This document shows, piece after piece, positions 1-5,265 of a DNA stretch of 6,233 nt (its first letter is position 1; every line of letters begins with the position of its first letter). The position numbers and the translations under genes were made by a program. The notes under the pieces were generated by a model. That model was not told the origin of the DNA and did no database searches. It saw nothing but the letters and a program-made list of their open reading frames with translations. The stretch is from UBA9547 sp044349205 (GTDB lineage Bacteria; Bacteroidota; Bacteroidia; Cytophagales; UBA9547): contig JBIKRJ010000145.1 of NCBI GenBank assembly GCA_044349205.1, positions 1 through 6,233 of the forward strand, in the 5' to 3' direction.

Positions 1-213
1 TAAATCTTGGTCGGGATAGTGAATGCCACATACATCGGTAAGAAACTGGTACTGAAGTTCGGGTTCCTGAAAAAGGAATTCCAAAATTTCGATGTTGATA
101 CTAGGGTCGGCCACTACGGTAAGCATACCATAAGGCTCGTCGTGGGCCAAAATTTTTTCGCCAAACTTGCTTTGCAGACGTTCTAGTAATAAGGTGTTTG
201 AGATTTTTGACAT
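1..213 (-). CDS. nuoC: NADH-quinone oxidoreductase subunit C, N-terminal part (cut by window edge)
   Basis: The first 71 codons are present and the rest lies beyond the left edge. NuoC is the 30-kDa subunit of the peripheral arm of complex I. It sits next to NuoD and NuoB at the cytoplasmic face and helps frame the region near the quinone site. The visible part begins MSKISNTLLLERL and contains FLTDVCGIHYPD at about residues 58-69, which resembles the 'FLTDLxGxHYP' stretch I associate with NuoC. The ATG lies 5 bp after the nuoB stop, so the two are almost certainly co-transcribed and probably translationally coupled. No separate Shine-Dalgarno is visible in the gap. Because the 3' end is missing, I cannot tell whether this is a stand-alone nuoC or a nuoCD fusion. 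The identification rests on this motif plus the nuoA-nuoB-nuoC order. Confidence 0.9.
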   Translation of the reverse strand, partial: MSKISNTLLLERLQSKFGEKILAHDEPYGMLTVVADPSINIEILEFLFQEPELQYQFLTDVCGIHYPDQDL

Positions 214-218
214 GCCTA

Positions 219-752
219 TTATACAATCTCGTACTTAGCGAGCAATTTTTTATATTCTTCGGATTCGCGACGGCGCAACGATTCTTTTTTGGCCATTTCT
301 TGAATTTGCATGAAACCGTCAATGATTTGTTCGGGGCGTGGTGGGCAACCTGGCACATACACATCTACTGGTACTACTTCGTCTATGCCTTGCAACACGC
401 TGTAAGTGTCAAAAATGCCACCGCTTGAAGCACAAGCCCCTACCGCCATTACCCAGCGTGGTTCGGCCATTTGCTCGTACACTTGGCGTACCACAGGCCC
501 CATTTTTTTAGCAATGGTGCCCATTACCATCAACACATCGGCTTGGCGAGGGGAGAAACTAAGACGCTCGGCACCAAAACGACCAAAATCATAGTGAGAA
601 CCCATCGTTGCCATAAATTCAATGCCACAACACGAAGTAGCAAAGGGAAGCGGCCACAACGAATTGGCTCTGGCAATTCCAATCACTTCGTCGAAAGAGG
701 TAGCAAAGAATCCCGGACCTTCTACACCTGCTGGAGCTTTTACCGTTTTCAT
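219..752 (-). CDS. nuoB: NADH-quinone oxidoreductase subunit B (N2 iron-sulfur cluster subunit)
   Basis: NuoB (PSST homologue) carries the [4Fe-4S] cluster N2, which passes electrons to quinone in complex I. The 177-residue length is normal for the family. The four expected ligands are visible: the tandem pair C41-C42 in SCCGIEFMA, C107 in GACASSGG, and C136 in VPGCPPRPE. Family-typical stretches also include GTIAKKMGPVVRQVYEQM (about 78-95) and FDTYSVLQGID (about 114-124). The C-terminal tail (about 153-177) is lysine/glutamate-rich and charged, probably surface-exposed. The ATG start is preceded by AAAAAGGATTG, one of the few Shine-Dalgarno-like sequences in the window. It lies 58 bp downstream of nuoA and 5 bp upstream of nuoC. 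All cluster ligands are intact, so the gene appears functional. Confidence 0.98.
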   Translation of the reverse strand: MKTVKAPAGVEGPGFFATSFDEVIGIARANSLWPLPFATSCCGIEFMATMGSHYDFGRFGAERLSFSPRQADVLMVMGTIAKKMGPVVRQVYEQMAEPRWVMAVGACASSGGIFDTYSVLQGIDEVVPVDVYVPGCPPRPEQIIDGFMQIQEMAKKESLRRRESEEYKKLLAKYEIV

Positions 753-810
753 TTTTTCAATCCTTTTTATCTAACCTCTATAACCGCAAATAGTACCATT
801 TAGTTAGTTA

Positions 811-1209
811 CTATTCCCAATCTAGCGCCTTTCTTTTTATGACATAATAAAACCCTGCCAATAACATGGCCATGAATACCAACATTTCTATAAAACCCTC
901 GTAACCCAATTCCCTGAAATTGACCGCCCATGGGTACATGAATATTACTTCCACATCAAACAACACAAACAAGATGGCCGTAAGGAAATATTTGATAGCA
1001 AATGGATTGCGCGCATTGCCTTGCGATTCTATGCCACATTCAAATACTTCTAATTTGTTTTCTGTCTTCTTTTTAGGGCCTGTAAGGTGGGTAGCCCCAA
1101 TGGTCAAAACCACAAAACCTGCCGCAAAAACAAATTGAAGAAAGATGGGTAAATAATCAATGGGCAAATACTCTTTTTCCATAACCAGTTTAAAGGCATT
1201 AAAAGGCAA
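811..1209 (-). CDS. nuoA: NADH-quinone oxidoreductase subunit A
   Basis: NuoA (ND3 homologue) is a small membrane subunit of complex I at the junction of peripheral and membrane arms. The 132 residues show three hydrophobic helices at about 20-40, 74-94 and 105-124. The conserved loop after helix 1 is present as FECGIES (56-62); its cysteine matches the one followed in ND3 work on active/deactive states. Helix 2 contains FDVEVIFMYPWA (84-95), with the conserved acidic residues D85 and E87. The protein ends ALDWE, as NuoA proteins often do. Two starts are possible: M1 at 1209 or M10 at 1182 (MEKEYLPIDYLP). Neither has a Shine-Dalgarno, and the shorter form fits the usual NuoA N-terminus about as well. 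The gene is first in the nuo operon. Its TAG stop is followed at once by an in-frame TAA. Confidence 0.97.
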   Translation of the reverse strand: MPFNAFKLVMEKEYLPIDYLPIFLQFVFAAGFVVLTIGATHLTGPKKKTENKLEVFECGIESQGNARNPFAIKYFLTAILFVLFDVEVIFMYPWAVNFRELGYEGFIEMLVFMAMLLAGFYYVIKRKALDWE

Positions 1210-1228
1210 ATGTAATGTTCGAATGACT

Positions 1229-1257
1229 CAAATACAAACGTGCAAGTGAATAAACAA
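1229..1257 (-). promoter_or_regulatory. Candidate nuo operon promoter, Bacteroidota type
   Basis: On the minus strand, TTG (1257-1255) is followed by an 18-nt spacer and TGTATTTG (1236-1229). The Bacteroidota consensus is TTG-N17-23-TAnnTTTG, so only the second base of the -7 box differs. Transcription would start around 1220-1225, giving a short leader of roughly 10-15 nt to the 1209 ATG, or about 40 nt to the alternative 1182 start. The site lies in the 112-bp gap between the upstream zinc-finger gene and nuoA, as expected for an operon promoter. No terminator hairpin for the upstream gene is visible, so read-through from it is also possible. Confidence 0.45.
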
Positions 1258-1321
1258 GCTACTTGAAATATAAATGAGCAAGGTTATCTTGAAAATTGAA
1301 AATTGGAAGGATTTCAGTCAA

Positions 1322-1999
1322 TTATTTGCAAGCCCTTCTGTAGTAGGCCATTCCCTTTCCTCGACAGTAAACGCATTTGCGTTTTTCTTGTCGCGTACCC
1401 TCGCACACAGGACATTCTACCACGCCCATGCCCTGGCAACGGCTACATGTAAAATAACGCTCGCCAAAACTGGTACTTTCTATATTCACTTTGTTGCCCT
1501 TGCACAAGTCGCAAATTATTTTGCCATACCCCTCGCATCGGGTACACGATTGAAATGCCAAACCCGAACCCCTACACTGGTGGCAAGTATCGCGCTGTAC
1601 TTTTTCGCAATGTTTGGAAATTTGCGGATTGGTGACTTTTTCTATATCCAATTCCAATTGCAGCGATTGTAAATAGTACTCGCCTTCTTCGCCTTTCAAT
1701 CGCACATATTTTTCGATAAAGGATTTGCTTTGGGTATATTTCTTTACTTCAAACAGGGTTTTGCCGTAGTGGTAGCAAATCTCGTCGGGCAGCAACACGT
1801 CCATTTTGAATATTTTCACAAACAACACTTCGGCTTGGGTGTATTTGCCCGCAAACATCAATTTTTTGGCTTGCTCGTAGTACAACCTTGCTTGGGTGGT
1901 GTCGGCCTTGTTGGTTTGAGCATTGGCCACTTGAACCAGGCAACAAAGCAAACCCATGAATAAAAGTTTTCGTATATGTGCTGTTTTTGACTTTTTCAC
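1322..1999 (-). CDS. Exported protein with helical repeat region and six DnaJ-like CxxCxG zinc-finger repeats
   Basis: The function is unknown. The 225-residue product starts with a likely Sec signal peptide: basic MKKSKTAHIRK, a hydrophobic core at about 12-25, and probable cleavage after VANA|Q (27/28). Residues 36-115 are helical and resemble tetratricopeptide units (RLYYEQAKKLMFAGKYTQAE, then TLFEVKKYTQSKSFIEKYV). Residues 139-217 hold six CxxC motifs: C139/C142 (CHQCRGSG), C152/C155 (CTRCEGYG), C163/C166 (CDLCKGNK), C185/C188 (CSRCQGMG), C196/C199 (CPVCEGTR) and C209/C212 (CVYCRGKG). These match the DnaJ cysteine-rich repeat, but DnaJ has four copies and this protein has no J-domain. The GTG start is chosen because it gives a proper basic signal-peptide N-region and overlaps the preceding stop (GTGA); the next in-frame Met (residue 15) would cut into the signal. 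Maturation, metal binding and partners are inference. Confidence 0.85.
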   Translation of the reverse strand: MKKSKTAHIRKLLFMGLLCCLVQVANAQTNKADTTQARLYYEQAKKLMFAGKYTQAEVLFVKIFKMDVLLPDEICYHYGKTLFEVKKYTQSKSFIEKYVRLKGEEGEYYLQSLQLELDIEKVTNPQISKHCEKVQRDTCHQCRGSGLAFQSCTRCEGYGKIICDLCKGNKVNIESTSFGERYFTCSRCQGMGVVECPVCEGTRQEKRKCVYCRGKGMAYYRRACK

Positions 2000-2709
2000 G
2001 GGTTGTTTTGGTTGGCTAATGCGTCCAAGATACCAAAAAGTGCTGCTTTGGCAGGAAAAATAAAATGTTGTTGTTCCAGCATTTCACTTCCCGATTGTAT
2101 GTACGTGTCTTCTTTCAATTCGTGCGCGCAGTAGGTCAGCATTTCTTCCGTACTTTTTAGATTGAATTCTAAATGGAATTGCAAACCTATTACCTTGTCA
2201 TTGAACAAAAAACCTTGGTTGAGGCAAGCCCGACTTGTGGCTAAATGTAAAGCACCTTCAGGCATTTCAAAAGTTTCGCCATGCCAATGGAAGACAGTGA
2301 TTTCTTTGGGAATATGCTGAAAAAGCGGGTGCAAACAAGCTTCTTCTCGCCACTGAATGGGAAACCAGCCTATTTCTTTATACGCATTGGGTTGCACTTT
2401 GCAACCAAGTACGTTGGCGATCATTTGCGCTCCCAAACAAATACCCAGCACTACTTTTCCTACTTCAATGGCCTGCTTCACAAATGCTTTTTCTGGCCGC
2501 AGCCACGGTAGTTCAGCCTCGTCGTTTACACTCATAGAACCACCCATCACGACCAACCAATCTACATCTTCCAACAGGGGAAGAGGCTCTCCTCTGTACA
2601 AATGAGTGGAAGTAATGGAAAAACCTTTTGCAATAGCCCATTCTTCCATAGCACCCAATCCTTCGAATGGTTCGTGCTGAAAATAATGTAGTCTAGGCGC
2701 GCACTCCAT
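1996..2709 (-). CDS. Stand-alone class I glutamine amidotransferase (GMP synthase-like GATase domain protein)
   Basis: This 237-residue cytoplasmic protein has the full class I (triad) glutamine amidotransferase signature. The nucleophile elbow is GICLGAQM with C91, the oxyanion region is MGGSMSVND (55-63), and the His/Glu pair lies in GLQFHLE (H179, E181). The N-terminus LHYFQHEPFEGLG (7-19) and HWHGETFEMP (141-150) are typical of the 'GMP synthase-like' COG0518 group that occurs without a synthetase domain. Such proteins hydrolyse glutamine or related gamma-glutamyl compounds; the actual substrate cannot be read here. A tail of about 55 residues (183-237) follows the triad. The gene follows the acetyltransferase by 23 bp, and its TGA overlaps the GTG of the exported zinc-finger gene, so all three probably share a transcript. 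A short inverted repeat covers its translation start. Confidence 0.92.
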   Translation of the reverse strand: MECAPRLHYFQHEPFEGLGAMEEWAIAKGFSITSTHLYRGEPLPLLEDVDWLVVMGGSMSVNDEAELPWLRPEKAFVKQAIEVGKVVLGICLGAQMIANVLGCKVQPNAYKEIGWFPIQWREEACLHPLFQHIPKEITVFHWHGETFEMPEGALHLATSRACLNQGFLFNDKVIGLQFHLEFNLKSTEEMLTYCAHELKEDTYIQSGSEMLEQQHFIFPAKAALFGILDALANQNNP

Positions 2710-2728
2710 TTCAATTATAAAATTGAAA
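2709..2728. repeat. 8-bp inverted repeat at the amidotransferase start codon
   Basis: TTTCAATT (2709-2716), ATAA, then AATTGAAA (2721-2728) is a perfect 8-bp inverted repeat with a 4-nt loop. It sits in the 23-bp gap between the acetyltransferase and the amidotransferase and ends on the first base of the amidotransferase ATG. In the transcript it could form a weak AU-rich hairpin over the ribosome-binding area. It is too weak and lacks the U-run needed for a convincing terminator. Confidence 0.4.
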
Positions 2729-2732
2729 AAAC

Positions 2733-3185
2733 TCAGTCTTCTAAAAAATAGAAATAATGTTCTCCTTGTTTTACAAAGCCTACCGAATCGAAAAGATGCT
2801 GGGCCGACTGGTTGCTGATACGCGACTCTATGACCAAGCCCATGGGAGCATTTTCCAAGGCTAATTCCTTGCTATTTTCTATCAATTTTTTGGCAACCCC
2901 CATTTTGCGAAAATCTTCGTGCACATACAAGTCGTGCAAAACCCAAAATTTTTTCAACGCCACCGACGAAAATGTCAAGTATAATTGGGTGAAACCTATT
3001 CCCATTTTTTTGCCATCCTTTTGTTCACAGGCCAAAAAAATAGCCGATTCTTGGTTAGCGAGCCTTTCGGCCAAATAAAGCGACGAGGCTTTTGGGTCGG
3101 AAGGCTGCTCATAAAACTGCCTGTATGCATCGAAAAGTGGAAGAATGAGCGGCAGGTGTTCTTCAGTAGCGCGAATTATATCCAT
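2733..3185 (-). CDS. GNAT family N-acetyltransferase
   Basis: This 150-residue, single-domain protein fits the GNAT fold, which transfers acetyl from acetyl-CoA to an amine; the acceptor is unknown. It opens with MDIIRATEEHLPLILPLFDAY, the usual strand-helix start of the family. The acetyl-CoA pyrophosphate loop is RKMGVAKKLI (R93-I102), preceded by the strand LHDLYVHEDF (83-92). The C-terminal ISNQSAQHLFDSVGFVKQGEHYFY matches the 'N..A..lYe..GF' motif B region. The length is standard and no key residue is missing. It is the first gene of the three-gene minus-strand unit, with the amidotransferase 23 bp downstream. It has no visible Shine-Dalgarno. A -7-like box lies just upstream. Confidence 0.92.
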   Translation of the reverse strand: MDIIRATEEHLPLILPLFDAYRQFYEQPSDPKASSLYLAERLANQESAIFLACEQKDGKKMGIGFTQLYLTFSSVALKKFWVLHDLYVHEDFRKMGVAKKLIENSKELALENAPMGLVIESRISNQSAQHLFDSVGFVKQGEHYFYFLED

Positions 3186-3189
3186 TTAC

Positions 3190-3197
3190 CAAAAGTA
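3190..3197 (-). promoter_or_regulatory. Possible -7 promoter box of the acetyltransferase unit
   Basis: The minus strand reads TACTTTTG, an exact TAnnTTTG match, 4 bp upstream of the acetyltransferase ATG. No TTG lies at the expected 17-23 bp further upstream. Transcription from here would give an almost leaderless mRNA. An 8-base degenerate match in AT-rich DNA can easily arise by chance, so this is only a weak candidate. Confidence 0.22.
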
Positions 3198-3366
3198 TGA
3201 AATTTGGAAGAACTATTGAGCTTGTTTCTAAGGAAAATTGGACTAAACGAGGTAGCTTCAACAGAAAAACAAAAGGAAATATTTGGCTATTCAAACAAGA
3301 TTTTTGTACTTGAACCAAGGACGATTTCTCTTTTAATAACTATGTACATTTTTTAAAAATCAAACC

Positions 3367-4293
3367 ATGATAGACTTTATCGGTGACATACACGGGCATG
3401 CAAAAAAACTTGAAGAATTGCTCCAAAAATTGGGTTATACCCAAAAAAGTGGAGTGTATTCACACCCGCGCAACAAGGTATTGTTTGTTGGCGATTACAT
3501 AGATAGGGGGCCCGAAATAAGGAAAACATTGAAGATAGTGAAGGCAATGACTGACAATGGAAATGCCATTGCGCTAATGGGTAACCACGAATACAATGCC
3601 CTTTGCTTTTATTACAAAAATCCCGACGGTGGACACCTCAGAAAACATACCATTAAAAACATAGTACAGCACTACAAAACGCTAAAACAATTTCAAAACA
3701 AAGAGAAAGAATACGAAATGTACATTGATTGGTTCAAAACATTGCCTTTGTTCTACGAAGGACCCCATTTTAGGGCCGTACACGCCTGCTGGGATACGCA
3801 ACAAATTGCCCTACTAAGAAATAAACTGGTCAACGACAGACTAACCGAGGAACTTATAAAACAGTCCATAAACAAAAAAAGCGATTTGCACCTAGCACTT
3901 GAAGATACTTTGAAAGGCAAAGAAATGCCCATGCCCGAGGGGAAAAGTTTTACCGACAAAGACGGCACCAAACGAAAGGAAATACGAATAAAATGGTGGG
4001 AAGACCCTACCAAAATGACTTATAAGTCGATAAGCGTGGAACCTATCACTGGGCTACCCGACGAAAAAATCAATGTTTCAAATTTTGAAAAGCTCGATTT
4101 TTATACTGAAAACGAGAAAAAGGTGTTTTTTGGCCATTATTGGCTTAAAGGTGCTCCCTCTCTTTACAAGAAAAACATTTGTTGTTTAGACTACAGCATT
4201 GCGAAAGGTGGCAATTTGGTAGCCTATCGACTAGACGATGAAAACGAACTGAACCAGCAAAAGTTTGTGTATGTTTCGCACAAAAATGCTTGA
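3367..4293 (+). CDS. PPP-type metallophosphoesterase (PrpE/ApaH-like)
   Basis: This 308-residue cytoplasmic protein has the calcineurin-like two-metal phosphoesterase motifs in order: GDIHGH (D7, H9), GDYIDRGP (D43, D46, R47), GNHEYN (N73, H74), VHACWD (H139) and FGHYWL (H257). These supply the usual metal ligands and catalytic His. The family includes Ap4A hydrolases and protein phosphatases, so the substrate is open. Between H139 and H257 there is a charged segment with RLTEELI (158-164), DTLKGKEMPMPEGKSFTDKDG (about 180-200) and IRIKWWED (206-213). I recall this from a conserved family of roughly 300-residue bacterial phosphoesterases, so it looks like a family trait and not a recent insertion. 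The ATG is preceded by A-rich sequence without a Shine-Dalgarno. The gene stands alone on the plus strand, diverging from the acetyltransferase and converging on the Nudix gene 14 bp away. Confidence 0.93.
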   Translation: MIDFIGDIHGHAKKLEELLQKLGYTQKSGVYSHPRNKVLFVGDYIDRGPEIRKTLKIVKAMTDNGNAIALMGNHEYNALCFYYKNPDGGHLRKHTIKNIVQHYKTLKQFQNKEKEYEMYIDWFKTLPLFYEGPHFRAVHACWDTQQIALLRNKLVNDRLTEELIKQSINKKSDLHLALEDTLKGKEMPMPEGKSFTDKDGTKRKEIRIKWWEDPTKMTYKSISVEPITGLPDEKINVSNFEKLDFYTENEKKVFFGHYWLKGAPSLYKKNICCLDYSIAKGGNLVAYRLDDENELNQQKFVYVSHKNA

Positions 4294-4307
4294 AAATAAA
4301 GGCTTGG

Positions 4308-4817
4308 CTATTCTGCATCCCGTCTCAAAATGTTTTGTTGAAAAACACTTTTTTTCTGAAAAGAGTCAGCATTGGAGTATTTGCTAAATAGACTGTGAAA
4401 AATGCTGGGGTCGCTTTTTCGAATTTCATCAAAAGACACAAAGCGCACCTCGTGTATGATTTGAAGGTCGGGGTTCATCTCAGGGTCGGTACCTGTCATG
4501 AGTTCGCCCCCTATTATTTCTACTTCAAAAAAAAGTTCGACTGCGTGCAACGGGTGTTCGAAATATTCATTCACAAACAGCAATTCCTTTGTTTTGATAA
4601 GCAGCCCGGTTTCTTCCAAAAACTCGCGTTCAAGCGCTTCCTGAATGGTTTCTTCAAATCTTAGTCCGCCGCCGGGGGGTGTCCACAGGATTTTGTTCTC
4701 GCCCAACCCAGTGTGTTTTACGAGCAGAATACTATCGCCATTCAAAAAAATGCCACTGGCCCGCAGCCGTAAATGATGCCCAAAACGATCGTGAATTTCC
4801 TTCTGCCTCGCATCCAT
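4308..4817 (-). CDS. Nudix hydrolase
   Basis: This is a 169-residue protein of the Nudix superfamily, whose members hydrolyse nucleoside diphosphates linked to another moiety. The complete Nudix box G-x5-E-x7-RE-x2-EE-x-G is present: G50, E56, R64-E65, E68-E69, G71 (REFLEETGLL). It is preceded by ILLVKHTGLGENKILWTPPGG, the typical strand and proline-glycine entry. The last 40 or so residues (about 130-169) form a tail after the core, SDPSIFHSLFSKYSN..., with no motif I recognise. The substrate cannot be predicted from the box. The gene converges with the phosphoesterase; the 14-bp gap holds no hairpin that would serve as a terminator. It lies 45 bp downstream of the small 79-residue gene on the same strand and may share its transcript. 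All catalytic acidic residues are intact. Confidence 0.93.
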   Translation of the reverse strand: MDARQKEIHDRFGHHLRLRASGIFLNGDSILLVKHTGLGENKILWTPPGGGLRFEETIQEALEREFLEETGLLIKTKELLFVNEYFEHPLHAVELFFEVEIIGGELMTGTDPEMNPDLQIIHEVRFVSFDEIRKSDPSIFHSLFSKYSNADSFQKKSVFQQNILRRDAE

Positions 4818-4862
4818 GAAAAACCAAATATGCGAAAGGTACGAAGTTTGGGTAAAATAAGC

Positions 4863-5102
4863 TTAGGAAAGCGTTTGCTTGGCCATGCGCATCAGATCAT
4901 TGTATGCTGGCATATTTTGAAATTTGGCAAACGCTCTGTGTATTGCATCGGGGTATAAATCACCAAAAAAGTCCATGCACCATTTGTACAATTTTGCCGG
5001 TTCGTCTTTACTGAGGCTACCAACAGCTTTTTGTAGCTCTTTTTCGAAAAGACCTGCATCGAAGCTTACCTTCTGTAGAATTAATTTTGCGTATTCCAAC
5101 AT
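4863..5102 (-). CDS. Small conserved-looking hypothetical protein (79 residues)
   Basis: I cannot assign a function. The product starts MLEYAKLILQKVSFDAGLFE and reads as an all-helical, soluble, cytoplasmic protein without a signal peptide or membrane segment. Charged residues alternate with hydrophobic ones (EKELQKAVGSL at 20-30, AKLYKWCMDFFGDLYPDAI at 36-54, and a C-terminal helix DLMRMAKQTLS). There is one cysteine (C42). The opening resembles short proteins I associate with Bacteroidota genomes, but that is memory and not a search. It is probably real because the frame is open between well-placed ends, the codon use resembles its neighbours, it fills an otherwise empty interval, and a 9-bp inverted repeat sits 7 bp before its ATG. 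It diverges from proA and lies 45 bp upstream of the Nudix gene. Confidence 0.7.
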   Translation of the reverse strand: MLEYAKLILQKVSFDAGLFEKELQKAVGSLSKDEPAKLYKWCMDFFGDLYPDAIHRAFAKFQNMPAYNDLMRMAKQTLS

Positions 5103-5109
5103 AATTGTC

Positions 5110-5144
5110 TGCGTTTAATTCAAAAGTGCAATTATTTAAACGCA
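5110..5144. repeat. 9-bp inverted repeat upstream of the 79-residue gene (possible operator or hairpin)
   Basis: TGCGTTTAA (5110-5118) and TTAAACGCA (5136-5144) are perfect inverted copies with 17 nt between them, centred about 26 bp apart. The right end of the site, read on the minus strand, lies 7 nt before the ATG at 5102. The spacer contains CACTTTTG on the minus strand (5128-5121), one base off the TAnnTTTG -7 box, though no TTG lies at the proper distance. The arrangement would suit a repressor site straddling a promoter, or a leader hairpin near the start codon. Neither is shown. Confidence 0.5.
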
Positions 5145-5161
5145 TAGTGCTATTTTTTGTT

Positions 5162-5175
5162 TGGAAAGATTTCCA
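5162..5175. repeat. Short palindrome in the divergent 79-residue gene/proA intergenic region
   Basis: TGGAAA (5162-5167), GA, TTTCCA (5170-5175) gives two perfect 6-bp arms around a 2-bp centre. It lies 42 bp upstream of the proA TTG box, in the shared control region between the two divergent genes. It could be a transcription-factor site. It is short enough to be chance in AT-rich DNA. Confidence 0.3.
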
Positions 5176-5217
5176 TTATTCACAGCAAATCTTGTTTTGC
5201 ATTTTCAACCAGGAAAA

Positions 5218-5245
5218 TTGTAATGCTGAAAATAGTATAGTTTTG
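5218..5245 (+). promoter_or_regulatory. Candidate proA promoter, exact Bacteroidota consensus
   Basis: TTG (5218-5220), a 17-nt spacer and TAGTTTTG (5238-5245) match the Bacteroidota sigma-ABfr consensus TTG-N17-23-TAnnTTTG at every fixed base. The predicted start, a few bases after the -7 box, leaves a leader of about 15 nt before the proA ATG at 5266. That is too short for a riboswitch or attenuator. The sequence before the ATG is A-rich (TTTAAAACA) with no Shine-Dalgarno, as is usual in this phylum. Confidence 0.6.
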
Positions 5246-5265
5246 TACTTCTAGAATTTAAAACA

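Noticed and set aside
471..803. 110-codon open frame on the plus strand opposite nuoB
   Set aside because: nuoB with all four cluster cysteines occupies this stretch on the other strand.
1291..1304. Tandem GAAAATT duplication between the zinc-finger gene and nuoA
   Set aside because: Two copies of a 7-base AT-rich unit are too short to call a meaningful repeat, and they do not form a terminator hairpin.
1274..1672. 132-codon open frame on the plus strand opposite the zinc-finger gene
   Set aside because: It overlaps the six-CxxCxG coding region antisense and has no recognisable motif; the minus-strand gene explains the sequence.
1322..1999. Lipoprotein signal in the exported zinc-finger protein (LLCC)
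   Set aside because: The residues before the cysteines (G-L-L-C-C) do not fit the lipobox pattern [LVI][ASTVI][GAS]C, whereas VANA|Q fits ordinary signal peptidase I cleavage.
3186..3366. Promoter for the phosphoesterase in the divergent gap
   Set aside because: TACATTTT (3345-3352) is one base off the -7 box, but no TTG lies 17-23 bp upstream and the leader would be only a few bases. Other partial matches (3278-3285, 3299-3306) also lack a paired TTG.
4294..4307. Bidirectional terminator between the convergent phosphoesterase and Nudix genes
   Set aside because: The 14-bp gap and its flanks show no GC-rich inverted repeat followed by a T-run on either strand.
5103..5265. Riboswitch or attenuator ahead of proA
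   Set aside because: The consensus promoter leaves only about 15 nt of leader, and the inverted repeats seen lie upstream of the predicted transcript start.
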